DNA from: Mesorhizobium sp. WSM4311
Lineage (GTDB): Bacteria; Pseudomonadota; Alphaproteobacteria; Rhizobiales; Rhizobiaceae
Direction: 5' to 3'
Assembly (NCBI RefSeq): GCF_002295115.1
Contig: NZ_NSFV01000011.1
Location: 111,048 to 175,047, forward strand
DNA: 64,000 bases
The position numbers and the translations under genes are program-made. Of the stretch, positions 26,475 through 34,689 are shown one piece after another. Every line of letters begins with the position of its first letter. Positions within the stretch are counted from its first letter, which is position 1. The notes under the pieces were generated by a model. It searched no databases and was not told the DNA's origin. It saw only the letters and a program-made list of their open reading frames with translations.

Positions 26475-27812
26475 TTATGACCCTGGCGCCGCCGCCGTTA
26501 CACGCCACACAGTGTTTCCTACATCATCCGCGATCAGGAGCGCCCCGGATTTGTCGACGGCCACGCCAACCGGCCGACCTCGCGCCTCGCCTTTGGCATT
26601 GAGGAAGCCGGAGACGACGTCCTGGGCCTTGCCGTTGGGACGTCCGCCGCTGAAGGGCACGAAGACCACCTTGTAACCGTTGAATCGGTCACGATCCCAG
26701 CTCCCGTGCTCACCGACAAAGGCGCCGCCACGATATGAAGGCGGCAGGTTTCCAGCCGTATAGAAGGCGAGCCCGAGCGGCGCGACGTGCGAGCTCAGCG
26801 CATAGTCGGGCGGAATAGCTTTGGCTACCATATCCGGCCGCTGCGGCATGACACGCGGATCGACATGTTGGCCGTAATAGCTGTATGGCCAGCCATAGAA
26901 GGCTCCGTCCTTCACTGACGTCATGTAGTCGGGCACCAGGTTTGGCCCTAGCTCGTCGCGCTCGTTGACGACCGTCCACAGCGCCTTGCTTTGCGGTTCG
27001 AACGATAGGCCATTGGGATTGCGCAGCCCGCTGGCGAAGATGCGCGACCGGCCGGTGGCCCGGTCGACCTCCCAGATGGCGGCACGGTCTTTCTCGGCCT
27101 GGATGCCATTCTCGGTGATGTTACTGTTGGAACCGACCCCGACGTAGAGCAGGGAACCGTCCGGACTCGCCACCAGGCTCTTCGTCCAGTGGTGGTCGAT
27201 TGGCCCGCCCGGCAACTCCGTGAGCACCTTGCCGGGTGCAGTGATCTTGGTGTCGCCTTGATTATACGGATAGCGAACGATCGCGTCGGTGTTGGCCACA
27301 TATAGATCGTTACCGACCAGTGCCACACCGAAGGGCGAATTCAGCTGATCAAGGAATACGCCCTGGTAATCCGGCTTGCCGTCGCCATTGGCGTCGCGCA
27401 GGAGGGTGATGCGGTTGCTCGGCCCGGTGTCGCCGCCGGACGTGACCCAGCCTTCGATCAACGCCATGACGAGATCCTTTGGCCGCTTGGCTGACGCCTC
27501 AGGAGGCGCCTTCGATTCCACCACCAATATGTCGCCGTTGGGCAGCACGTAGAGCGAGCGCGGATGCTGCAGGCCGTTGGCAAGCGCTTGGATACGAAGG
27601 CCCTGTGCGACGGTCGGAGTTTCATCATTCTTCCAGCCGACAACGGATGCCAGGTGCATCGGCGGGAAAAGATACTGGTTGATTTCTGGCAGTTTCGGAT
27701 TTGGTCCGATCTGCTCGTTCGGATCAGTATTGTCATTGCTGCAGCCAGCAACGCCCAGCGCAGTCGAGCCGAGCAAAACCAAGGCTACCCATTTGCTGTC
27801 AAGTCGTTTCAT
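26475..27812 (-). CDS. sorbosone dehydrogenase-family lipoprotein (PQQ-type beta-propeller)
   Basis: 445 residues. A lipoprotein signal ends in GVAGCSND. The propeller repeats include LQHPRSLYVLPNGDILVVE, SPFGVALVGNDLYVAN and VGSNSNITENG, and the conserved segments RIFASGLRNPNGL, WTVVNERDELGPNLVPDY and FVGEHGSWDRDRFNGYKV match L-sorbosone or glucose/sorbosone dehydrogenases that bind PQQ. Probably a periplasmic, membrane-anchored aldose dehydrogenase; no PQQ synthesis genes are nearby. The start overlaps the upstream DUF2231 gene by 14 bases, implying coupled expression and possibly an electron-transfer partnership. Confidence 0.88.
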   Translation of the reverse strand: MKRLDSKWVALVLLGSTALGVAGCSNDNTDPNEQIGPNPKLPEINQYLFPPMHLASVVGWKNDETPTVAQGLRIQALANGLQHPRSLYVLPNGDILVVESKAPPEASAKRPKDLVMALIEGWVTSGGDTGPSNRITLLRDANGDGKPDYQGVFLDQLNSPFGVALVGNDLYVANTDAIVRYPYNQGDTKITAPGKVLTELPGGPIDHHWTKSLVASPDGSLLYVGVGSNSNITENGIQAEKDRAAIWEVDRATGRSRIFASGLRNPNGLSFEPQSKALWTVVNERDELGPNLVPDYMTSVKDGAFYGWPYSYYGQHVDPRVMPQRPDMVAKAIPPDYALSSHVAPLGLAFYTAGNLPPSYRGGAFVGEHGSWDRDRFNGYKVVFVPFSGGRPNGKAQDVVSGFLNAKGEARGRPVGVAVDKSGALLIADDVGNTVWRVTAAAPGS

Positions 27813-28251
27813 CTGCCACTCCCACGTGATGGCGATAAACCAACGCCCAGCCCAGCCAACCGGTAAAGATCAGTATGACCACAACGAGCGCCGAGAGGAT
27901 TAATCCTGTCGGCACCACCGACGTCCATGCGTCGCGCGTGTGCACCAGCATGTTGAAGAAGGCGAGAATGATCGCAAGGAGATTGCCAGCCATATGCACC
28001 CAAGCGATCGGTTGTTCGCGTATCCGGCGCCCCCAAAGGAAATCGATGAACCCGGCGATGGCAGCCAGGATTCCCACAATGACGCCAACAGTCAGCAGCC
28101 AAGCCGAGAAGTTTGCCCACATCATTTCCGCGGTCCGCCAATAGGCGATGTCGGTCAATAATGCGCCAACGAAGCAGGCAATCGGGACGGTGACCAGCAT
28201 TGGATGGATTGGATGGCCGGCGATTTGAGCCGTCGATTTCGGATTTTCCAT
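27799..28251 (-). CDS. DUF2231 membrane protein
   Basis: 150 residues with four hydrophobic helices. The DUF2231 signature is clear: HPIHPMLVTVPIACFVGALL at the start, then HMAGNLLAIILAFFN and a last helix ending GWLGWALVYRHHVGV. Conserved His residues suggest haem or metal binding, and members are often paired with sorbosone or gluconate dehydrogenases, as here. GGGGGC precedes ATG 28251. First gene of a two-gene operon with the sorbosone-dehydrogenase-like gene. Confidence 0.9.
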   Translation of the reverse strand: MENPKSTAQIAGHPIHPMLVTVPIACFVGALLTDIAYWRTAEMMWANFSAWLLTVGVIVGILAAIAGFIDFLWGRRIREQPIAWVHMAGNLLAIILAFFNMLVHTRDAWTSVVPTGLILSALVVVILIFTGWLGWALVYRHHVGVADETT

Positions 28252-28374
28252 GCTTTGCCCCCTGGGAGCGAAGTGAGCGCGCGTCTGAGATCAGACTAAA
28301 ATAACAGGAGGCAAAGGTGAAGGTTCCAAGCGATTTCGTGTAGGTCACTAGAAGTGAATGGAGGAAATGGCGCC

Positions 28375-28535
28375 GATCCCGCTCAAAAGCGACTCGGTTT
28401 CGGCTCGCCTCCCTCGAAATAAAAGGGCGTGCCAGCCTGGGGGCGGCTGCACCGAGTTCACCTATTGGCTTGGTGTCCTGGCATACCCAGAAAGTCTGGA
28501 AGATTTGTGCGGTTGTTGGGCGGCTGGATCACAGT
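28375..28535 (-). pseudogene. fragment of a second phospholipase D-family gene
   Basis: The minus strand reads QIFQTFWVCQDTKPIGELGA, nearly identical to the middle of the intact protein at 4082-5482. Across a 67-base stretch (28449-28515 against 4890-4956) I count five differences. Frameshifts then break the reading of YFEGGE and TESLLSGIG, and both HKD motifs are absent. It is the remnant of a duplicate or of a related incoming copy. Confidence 0.8.
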
Positions 28536-28578
28536 TCGGCGAAGAGGTACCGCTCGACGGCTGCGTCCGCAGATGGGT

Positions 28579-28880
28579 GTGACCGAGCCGCTGCCGTACC
28601 GGATTCCACCGGGGTTGGCATTTGGACGCGCAACAAGGACCATGGCGCCTATTCGCGTTAGGGCGAGCGGGGCAATATCGTCTTCGGCGGCACGGCCGAA
28701 AGGGTGCCGGTCGACGTCGATCTAGGCCATGCGGTCGCCGCTCGCACGCGCCTTCCATTGCAATTGCGCGCCATCGCGCGATTGCTGCCGGCAATTGCAC
28801 CGGTCGCGGTTATCCGCACGTGGTCGGGCTGCGATGGCTATGTCCCGGACATGCTGCCTGTCATCGGATCCAGCATGGGT
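28579..28880 (+). pseudogene. remnant of an FAD-dependent oxidoreductase (DAO type)
   Basis: The plus strand shows VTEPLP, then in a shifted frame GIWTRNKDHGAYSR followed by an in-frame TAG, GNIVFGGTAERVPVDVD, and further on RTWSGCDGYVPDMLPVIGSS. These are conserved C-terminal segments of glycine/D-amino-acid oxidase-like flavoproteins. The N-terminal FAD-binding part is missing, and at least one frameshift and one stop interrupt the rest. Confidence 0.7.
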
Positions 28881-29012
28881 CATAGAGTCTCGAACTGTTG
28901 GCGGCACGGGTACCTCTACCGGCGACGGACAAGGCGCGTTGTCCGATACCTCTAGAATTTCCGTGGGCTTTTCTGGACTTCAGAAGATGACCGATCCCAA
29001 TAAATCTGTGAG

Positions 29013-29354
29013 TTAGCCACGCCGTTGATGAGGAGGTGCCGAGAGCGCCCCTGGCCGACGCCGGTCGGGCCATTTTCCCAACAGCGGGGTGGTCCGGTTT
29101 TCACCAATTGCCGAAGTGCCGACGATTGGGATGAAGGATAGCTCGGCCGGCCTTCCCTTGGGTGTTTTCAGCGCCTCGATTTCATCATCTCGCCGCGCAA
29201 TACGGCTTTCTAGATTGGCGACACGTTCGGTGAGGAAATAGCGACCCACGATGAACCCCCCGGTTCCAAAAAGGATGGCGAAAGTGAGGAAGGCCATGGG
29301 GTTGGCGATCACCAAAGCGGCATTGGTCTGAAAGAATTCGATCAAGTCGTGCAT
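29013..29354 (-). CDS. small membrane protein with coiled-coil, hypothetical
   Basis: 113 residues from ATG 29354, with AAGGGA 8 bases upstream. After a short start (MHDLIEFFQTN) comes one hydrophobic segment (MAFLTFAILFGTGGFIVGRYF) and a charged helix likely to form a coiled coil (ERVANLESRIARRDDEIEALK). The Arg/Pro-rich C-terminus after residue 75 looks less conserved. The organisation resembles small envelope scaffolds, but no family was recognised. It may follow the two upstream minus-strand genes in one operon. Confidence 0.55.
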   Translation of the reverse strand: MHDLIEFFQTNAALVIANPMAFLTFAILFGTGGFIVGRYFLTERVANLESRIARRDDEIEALKTPKGRPAELSFIPIVGTSAIGENRTTPLLGKWPDRRRPGALSAPPHQRRG

Positions 29355-29367
29355 TCTCAAAATCCCT

Positions 29368-29829
29368 TTAGTTCCTTGGAAGCTTGTGGATTTCCAACCT
29401 CACCGGTCCGCCCCGTTCGCAACTCGTGCACAAGAGCGCCTGCTCCACCGAGCTGAACAGGGCTTCCTTACCGTACCTTTTGATCAAGCTGGCGGGCTTC
29501 ACTTCCGCATGATGCGAGCAGCTCTTGCACCACGCTCGTAGCGTGTGCCATCTGCGGAGGTCGCCGAGAGCCACGTCCAGTCCGGCATGAATGCTGCCAT
29601 CGATGATCGTCTGGGGCGAGACCTTCACCTCGCCCGGCGTGATGATCTTCTCCATGACGTGGCGGCTGTTGTAATGGATAAGCATCAGGCCGGGCCGGCG
29701 CCGGATGGCGGCGTGCCAGGCCGCTTGGCTCACCACCGGGTCCGGCGATCGACAGATAGTTTCGAGATGCGTCTTCTCCTCTCGATCCCAAACCTCGATC
29801 CGGAAATTGTCTTCGGCGGTGTCCACCAT
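29368..29829 (-). CDS. hypothetical protein with zinc-ribbon-like cysteines
   Basis: 153 residues. The first half resembles a short alpha/beta unit (FRIEVWDREEKTHLETICRS, PGLMLIHYNSRHVMEKI). The second half holds Cys/His clusters AWCKSCSHHAEV and LLCTSCERGGPVRL that could bind zinc. No named family recognised. It begins directly after the stop of the 69-residue upstream gene (TAA then ATG), so the two form an operon. A frameshifted partial copy of its second half lies at 30593-30800. Confidence 0.65.
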   Translation of the reverse strand: MVDTAEDNFRIEVWDREEKTHLETICRSPDPVVSQAAWHAAIRRRPGLMLIHYNSRHVMEKIITPGEVKVSPQTIIDGSIHAGLDVALGDLRRWHTLRAWCKSCSHHAEVKPASLIKRYGKEALFSSVEQALLCTSCERGGPVRLEIHKLPRN

Positions 29830-30039
29830 TTAGGGGCGCGCCTTATGCCAGCCGCGAGAAAAGCCATTCAAGACCGCCGCGCGTGACAAAGCGAGTTCCC
29901 GTTCAAGTTCGGCGTTCCTGGCCAAAGCGGTCAGCAAGGCGACCACAGCGTCGCCACCGGCTGCAGCAATGGCTTGCTGGGCCGCCAACTCCAATTCGGA
30001 CATAGCTTCGCCGATCGGCGCATTTTGGCGCTTTCCCAT
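29830..30039 (-). CDS. small hypothetical protein
   Basis: 69 residues, mostly helical (MSELELAAQQAIAAAGGDAV, ALARNAELERELALSRAAVL). AGGAAAAGGG precedes ATG 30039. The stop abuts the start codon of the zinc-ribbon-like gene. No domain recognised; presumably a partner of that protein. Confidence 0.55.
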   Translation of the reverse strand: MGKRQNAPIGEAMSELELAAQQAIAAAGGDAVVALLTALARNAELERELALSRAAVLNGFSRGWHKARP

Positions 30040-30592
30040 GGCCCTTTTCCTGCTCAGATAGATCAGGAATAAGGAACATATTCCTGTCAGGTCAAGAGGC
30101 GCTTGACTATTTTGTTCTCATTCCGTTCACTGTAGACAATTGAGACAGGAGCCATCAAACCGATCACCGCAAAAAAATCCGAGCAGCCCGAGAGATGCCG
30201 GTCGTATAGCTTTGCGGCTGTCGCTGACAACTTCGTCGTTGCGCACAAGGGCGATGAAGGCGCTGAAGGAAATGATCGTGCTGGACGGCCGTTTTCAGGA
30301 GCATCTCGATAGTGCAACTCCCCGCCCCTTGTGAAAAGCACGGATGAGCGAGGAATCAATCAAGCTGGCCGAAGGCCTGATGGCGGCGCCGCGACAAAGT
30401 GGACGGATCGCAATCATGCCTGCGAGTTTGATGAGTGTGGGAAGCGCCCGCCGGTCGGATTTGCGAAGCCGCGACAGGCACCGGTTCTGAACCTCGCCCG
30501 GCTTACTCACATGGCCGGCGCGGCCCGGCTAGTCATCCTGTGTCAACCTGAAGGCTGGCTGGGCCGCTTGCGACGAGGCATCGCCTCGAAGA
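30040..30592. other. no convincing gene
   Basis: Short frames on both strands without recognisable similarity; the start of the operon at 30039 needs a promoter here. Confidence 0.4.
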
Positions 30593-30800
30593 TCACTTCG
30601 AAAACGCTTTCGGCATCAAGGGCGCGACTTCCGCGTGATGTGAGCCGGTCTTGCACCACGCGTAGCGCGTACCAGCTGCGCAAGGCGCCCAGCGCGACGT
30701 CCAGTCCGGCGTGAATATGTCCGGCATGAAGATGCCGTCAATGGCCGTCTGCGGCCGGGCCGGCTTGCCTCGGGTCCGAGATTTAAGGGGGCGGCACAAT
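30593..30800 (-). pseudogene. decayed partial copy of the zinc-ribbon-like gene
   Basis: The frame reads YAWCKTGSHHAEVAP, matching LRAWCKSCSHHAEVKP of the gene at 29368-29829. Upstream similarity (SWYALR, and the DGI.MPDIFTPDW region against the SIHAGLD region) sits in a different frame, so at least one base was lost. The C-terminal CTSC part is absent. Confidence 0.6.
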
Positions 30801-30896
30801 ACGCGAGTGCGCATAATGATGCCTTATACGCAATCCCGTATAATGCCATAGTATACGCGATTGCGTATATTGACTTTAGATACGCGAATGCGTATA
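30799..30896. promoter_or_regulatory. four operator palindromes of the hipBA module
   Basis: Four related palindromes of the form TATACGC-N4-GCGTATA: O1 30799-30814 (imperfect), O2 30825-30842 (right arm CGTATA, looser centre), O3 30852-30869 (perfect outer arms) and O4 30880-30895. Their centres fall at 30806.5, 30833.5, 30860.5 and 30887.5, exactly 27 bp apart. O3 abuts the -35 box and O4 covers the spacer and -10. They are the obvious binding sites for the HipB-type repressor encoded just downstream. Confidence 0.85.
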
Positions 30897-30898
30897 TA
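30870..30898 (+). promoter_or_regulatory. hipBA promoter
   Basis: TTGACT (30870-30875), a 17-base spacer and TATATA (30893-30898) form a near-consensus sigma-70 promoter. The expected start near 30905 leaves a leader of about 12 bases containing GGAGG before ATG 30917. Operator O4 overlaps the -10, so repressor binding should block it. Confidence 0.75.
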
Positions 30899-30916
30899 AG
30901 ACTCTGGAGGCTTAGC

Positions 30917-31171
30917 ATGACCGCCCAGATCGCACGCAACGAAAAGCAACTTGGCGCCATCCTGCGACGCGCGCGTAGGCAGGCCGACCTCACACAAGAG
31001 ATGCTTGGCAACCAAATCCATCTGCGCCAGGCGACGGTGTCTCGCCTTGAGGCCGGCGAGCCAGCGGTGCAGCTCAGTACGTTGATGGCCGCTCTCTCCG
31101 CGCTCGACCTTGAACTCGTCGTTCGCCCGCGCAGCAAAAGCAGCGCTACGGAGATCGAGGACCTGTTCTGA
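30917..31171 (+). CDS. hipB: HipB-type antitoxin, Xre family
   Basis: 84 residues with a helix-turn-helix of the Xre class (LGAILRRARRQADLTQEMLG, then RQATVSRLEAGEPAVQLSTL) and a short C-terminal strand region (LDLELVVRPRSK) as in HipB. It should bind the four operators upstream, repress its own operon and neutralise the HipA-type kinase. GGAGG lies 6 bases before the ATG. The TGA overlaps the hipA start by one base, giving coupled translation. Confidence 0.9.
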   Translation: MTAQIARNEKQLGAILRRARRQADLTQEMLGNQIHLRQATVSRLEAGEPAVQLSTLMAALSALDLELVVRPRSKSSATEIEDLF

Positions 31172-32562
31172 TGGCGCGGCGGCCGGCTCACACACCGCTA
31201 AATGTCTTCCTAAACGGGCGCCTGGTCGGCGTGCTGCGCAGACAATCAACCGGCGCCGTGGACTTCAAATATGCAAGCGAATGGCTGGATTGGCAGGGCA
31301 CTTTCCCGGTCTCGCTCTCGTTGCCTCTACGAGACGACCGCTATATCGGCGCGCCTGTGATCAATGTCTTCGACAACCTGCTTCCCGACAATGAAGCCAT
31401 CCGCAAGCGCGTTGCCGAACGCGTCGGTGCGGCTGGCACCGATGCCTACAGCCTGCTGGCCATACTCGGCCATGACTGCGTCGGCGCGCTCCAGTTCTTG
31501 CCCGATGGTATCGATCCTGGCAATCCCGGCAGCAGCGATGGCAAGCCAGTCAGCAAAAAGGATATCGCCGAGATGATCGAAAACCTCGCAACCAGTCCTC
31601 TCGGCCTCGGTGAGGACGAAGATTTCCGTATCTCGATCGCCGGCGCCCAAGAAAAAACCGCACTCCTGCGCAAGGATGGACGCTGGTTCAAGCCGATCGG
31701 CACTGCAGCGACCACCCACATCCTCAAACCACAGATCGGCAGGTTGCCGAATGGCATCGATCTCTCCAATAGCGTTGAGAACGAGTATCTGTGCCTTAAG
31801 CTGCTGGAGGCGTTCGGCGTTCCTGCCGCCAAGACAGAGATCGCGGATTTTGGGGAGCGCCGCACGCTGATTGTCGAGCGCTTCGACCGGTTATGGGCTA
31901 GGGACGGCCGTCTCCTGCGCCTCCCGCAGGAGGACATGTGTCAAGCGCTGTCGGTCCCGCCCACGCGCAAGTACCAGTCAGAGGGTGGTCCTGGTATGCG
32001 GGAGATCATCGAGCTCCTGAAGGGCAGTGACAGGCCCGAAGAGGACATCACGGTCTTTCTGCGCGCTTGCATCGTATTCTGGCTGATCGGGGCGACTGAC
32101 GGCCATGCCAAGAATTTTAGCATCTTTCTGGGTTCAGGCGGGCGGTTCCGGATGACGCCGCTCTATGACGTACTGAGCGCGCAGCCCAGCCTAGATGCCG
32201 GGCAGATTCCCCGAAAGAAGTTCAAGTTGGCAATGTCGGTCGGCACGAGCCGGCACTATCCGATACATGAGATCGTGCCCCGTCACTTCTTGCAGATCGC
32301 CGACGTTGCTGGCGTGGGGACATCTCTGATACGCAAAATTTTCGACGACCTCGGCGAAAACGCCGAGAGGCAGGCCGAGGCCGTGATCTCTTCGTTGCCG
32401 CGTCACTTTCCCGGGCAGCTCGCCGCGTCGGTCAGGTCGGCAATAGCCAAGCGCGTGATGCTTCTCGCTGAAACTCAGAGACTAAGCTCAGAGGACGGCC
32501 GGACAAGAATTCAGGCTACCCGATCGGGCAGTCCTTATCGACATCGCCTGCGCCGCAGCTAA
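31171..32562 (+). CDS. hipA: HipA-type serine/threonine kinase toxin
   Basis: 463 residues. Features of an intact HipA kinase: RISIAGAQEKTALL (Ser155, the position autophosphorylated in HipA), THILKP with Lys187, VERFDR, LPQEDMCQAL, ATDGHAKNFSIF with catalytic Asp310 and TPLYDVLS. HipA of Escherichia coli phosphorylates glutamyl-tRNA synthetase and causes growth arrest; the target of this one is not knowable from sequence. Compared with the 440-residue E. coli protein it has a C-terminal extension of about 20 basic residues. All catalytic positions are present, so the module should be active, in contrast to the surrounding remnants. Confidence 0.92.
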   Translation: MARRPAHTPLNVFLNGRLVGVLRRQSTGAVDFKYASEWLDWQGTFPVSLSLPLRDDRYIGAPVINVFDNLLPDNEAIRKRVAERVGAAGTDAYSLLAILGHDCVGALQFLPDGIDPGNPGSSDGKPVSKKDIAEMIENLATSPLGLGEDEDFRISIAGAQEKTALLRKDGRWFKPIGTAATTHILKPQIGRLPNGIDLSNSVENEYLCLKLLEAFGVPAAKTEIADFGERRTLIVERFDRLWARDGRLLRLPQEDMCQALSVPPTRKYQSEGGPGMREIIELLKGSDRPEEDITVFLRACIVFWLIGATDGHAKNFSIFLGSGGRFRMTPLYDVLSAQPSLDAGQIPRKKFKLAMSVGTSRHYPIHEIVPRHFLQIADVAGVGTSLIRKIFDDLGENAERQAEAVISSLPRHFPGQLAASVRSAIAKRVMLLAETQRLSSEDGRTRIQATRSGSPYRHRLRRS

Positions 32563-32678
32563 GACCGGCTCTACGCACTCGATATCTTCTGAAATCTCCT
32601 GCCGCAGCTTGGAACCTCGCGTTTCGAATGAAGTTGGAAACTCACCCACATGGGTTCGTCAATAAGGAGAAAACAGCA

Positions 32679-33206
32679 ATGGCAGCTACGAAGAAGGCAA
32701 CCGCCACCAATAAAGGCCTTGAGGACATGTTTCTCGGAGGCCTGAAGGACATCTACTATGCCGAGAAAAAGATCTTGAAGGCGTTGCCGAAGATGGCAAG
32801 GGGCGCGGACGACCAGCAGGTCACTGCCGCCTTTGAGAAGCATCGTGCCGAGACCGAAGGCCAAGTCGAGCGACTGGAAGAAGTATTTGAGATTCTCGGC
32901 ATGCCGGCCCGAGGCAAAACCTGTCCGGCTATCGACGGCATTCTTGAGGAAGGTTCCGAGATCCTTGAGGAGTACAAAGGCTCGGTCTCGCTGGACGCCG
33001 GGCTGGTAGGCGCCGCGCAGGCGGTCGAACACTACGAAATCGCGCGCTATGGCACGTTGATTGCGTGGGCGACATCCCTTGGCAGGGATGATGTCGCGGA
33101 ATTGCTCAACGCCAACCTGGAAGAAGAAAAAGCCACCGACGAAGCATTGACGTCGCTTGGCGAGGCGGGCGTGAACGAGCGGGCTGCCGAACAGCAGGCC
33201 GCCTGA
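32679..33206 (+). CDS. ferritin-like DUF892 protein (YciE/YciF type)
   Basis: 175 residues. After a Lys/Ala/Thr-rich start it reads GLEDMFLGGLKDIYYAEKKI, a hallmark of DUF892, and continues as four long helices with carboxylate/His positions (FEKHRAETEGQVERLEEVF, AVEHYEIARYGTL, NLEEEKATDEALT) expected for a di-iron ferritin-like core. The family is linked to stress responses, with poorly known activity. ATG 32679 has AAGGAG 9 bases upstream. Single gene followed by a hairpin. Confidence 0.9.
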   Translation: MAATKKATATNKGLEDMFLGGLKDIYYAEKKILKALPKMARGADDQQVTAAFEKHRAETEGQVERLEEVFEILGMPARGKTCPAIDGILEEGSEILEEYKGSVSLDAGLVGAAQAVEHYEIARYGTLIAWATSLGRDDVAELLNANLEEEKATDEALTSLGEAGVNERAAEQQAA

Positions 33207-33217
33207 CCCGGTCGTCC

Positions 33218-33242
33218 GAGGGGTCCCTTTGCCGGACCCCTC
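33218..33242 (+). terminator. hairpin after the DUF892 gene
   Basis: GAGGGGTCC and GGACCCCTC form a perfect 9-bp stem around CTTTGCC, 12 bases after the stop. There is no following T-run, so it may be a weak terminator. Confidence 0.5.
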
Positions 33243-33840
33243 ACCGCCGGTTTGGTACAAGCCCTTCCGCGTCGACGGACATCCGCGCCAGCCTAACAGA
33301 CGATCGGGCGAGACGAAGCAGTTAGACCAACGAACATCTAAGTCGTCCGGCGATCGAACGCGACGCCCACTGCCACGGCGTTAGCCGCAATTCTCGTCGA
33401 GCGCGGTAACAGCACACGCTCGCAGCGCAGTCTCGATCGATTATTCAGCCCGAAGCGCATGAACCCGCTACCGGACCCGAAGGCCTGCGCACCTCATTTA
33501 GCCGCCGCGAAAAGACCGGGTAGAGAAAAGCCTGCGATATTCTCCGAGGTGTAGCCGGCAACGAGGATTAGTACGGACGCCTAAGAAACTTACCCGCTGA
33601 CACTATGTGTAAAGCCATGCGGCGTCTTTCCTGATGGCGCCGCTGGCCGCGGGGCTGTATGGTCGGCCTGCGCTTATGCTAGGTGCGCGGGCCGCTCCCC
33701 GGCACTGAACGCATGGCTCGATTTGCGATTTCCTCGCGCTGACCGATGCGGGCTACTCCCTCCCCTAAAACGCAGCACCCCCGTATGCCAAAACCTTCCA
33801 CATCGAGACCATCTGACTGCGCGACCGGAACCTTTCATGA
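33243..33840. other. no convincing gene
   Basis: About 600 bases with no family-like frame and no recognised site. Confidence 0.4.
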
Positions 33841-33879
33841 AGAGCGGGGTTCGTCGGTGGTGCCAACGGATATAGCGCC

Positions 33880-34368
33880 TTGAAGCTCGACAACGAAGTT
33901 CGCCATACCTCCGAGGAGCTGGATGATCGCGTACTGGCTGACGTCGTGACGGCACTCTGCAGGCGCGTCAACGTTAGCCATGACTTCGACATTCCATATA
34001 TTGCCGGCTACAGCGACAACGCAAAGACCATTTACATCGACCGGCACCTGCCCCGGACACTAGCTTGGAAGGGACGGGACTTCAGGCTAGCGCCGTTCTT
34101 GGTAACCCATGAAATCGTCGAAAAAGCCTTGCTCGATGAGCTGCGGCTTCACTACCTGCACGCGCACCAGGTCGCCTTGCGCGCCGAGCGCGACGCCGTG
34201 CGAGGGGCGGGGTTGACATGGCGAGCCTACCAACGGGTGATGAAAGCCCATGAAAAGCCGATCGATGAGGAAAAGCTGAAACGCGTTCCGGGGGACTTGG
34301 ATCTGACGCCCTATAAGGATTTGGATGACTTCCAGATACTTGAACGGCTTACCAGAGCTGCGCGGTAA
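33880..34368 (+). CDS. hypothetical protein with HEIVEK metal-like motif, start uncertain
   Basis: 162 residues from TTG 33880. The sequence VTHEIVEKALLDELRL followed by HYLHAHQVALRAERDAV places two or three His near Glu and may form a metal site reminiscent of small metalloproteases, though the canonical HExxH is absent. Coding-like sequence continues upstream to a TGA at 33838-33840 without a better start, and an overlapping frame from 33785 reads MPKPSTS, so the gene may have lost its true N-terminus by frameshift. Its 3' end lies against an IS110 fragment. No family recognised. Confidence 0.5.
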   Translation: MKLDNEVRHTSEELDDRVLADVVTALCRRVNVSHDFDIPYIAGYSDNAKTIYIDRHLPRTLAWKGRDFRLAPFLVTHEIVEKALLDELRLHYLHAHQVALRAERDAVRGAGLTWRAYQRVMKAHEKPIDEEKLKRVPGDLDLTPYKDLDDFQILERLTRAAR

Positions 34369-34369
34369 T

Positions 34370-34616
34370 GGAAGGGAGCCAGGCGCCATGCAATCGGCCG
34401 GTGATAGTTCCCCGTCGCCTCGAAGCCACAGACCACGGGGCGACCGTACGTCTGCAGGACATCGACCAGATGGTCGTGCTCAGCACGGTTGTAGAGGACC
34501 TGCAGACGGCGTCGGCGTTTGTGGCTTGGGTCTTCGATCAGAACTTCATTGCGGACCTTGGCGATATCGATCGCTACCAGCACCGCGCCGGTGGGTGTAG
34601 AATCTGAAGTGGTCAT
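34370..34616 (-). mobile_element. IS110-family transposase fragment (N-terminal part)
   Basis: The minus strand starts MTTSDSTPTGAVLVAIDIAK and continues with DVLQTYGRPVVCGFEATGNY and HRPIAWRL, the DEDD-type N-terminal domain of an IS110-like transposase. It breaks off after about 80 residues, where it runs into the neighbouring gene; the rest of the transposase and any IS ends are missing. Confidence 0.75.
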
Positions 34617-34689
34617 GGTCGGTCTCTCCGGAATGGGTTGTGAACATTCACATTCTAGAGAAACTCTGACTGGCCATGGCCGCCTCCAG

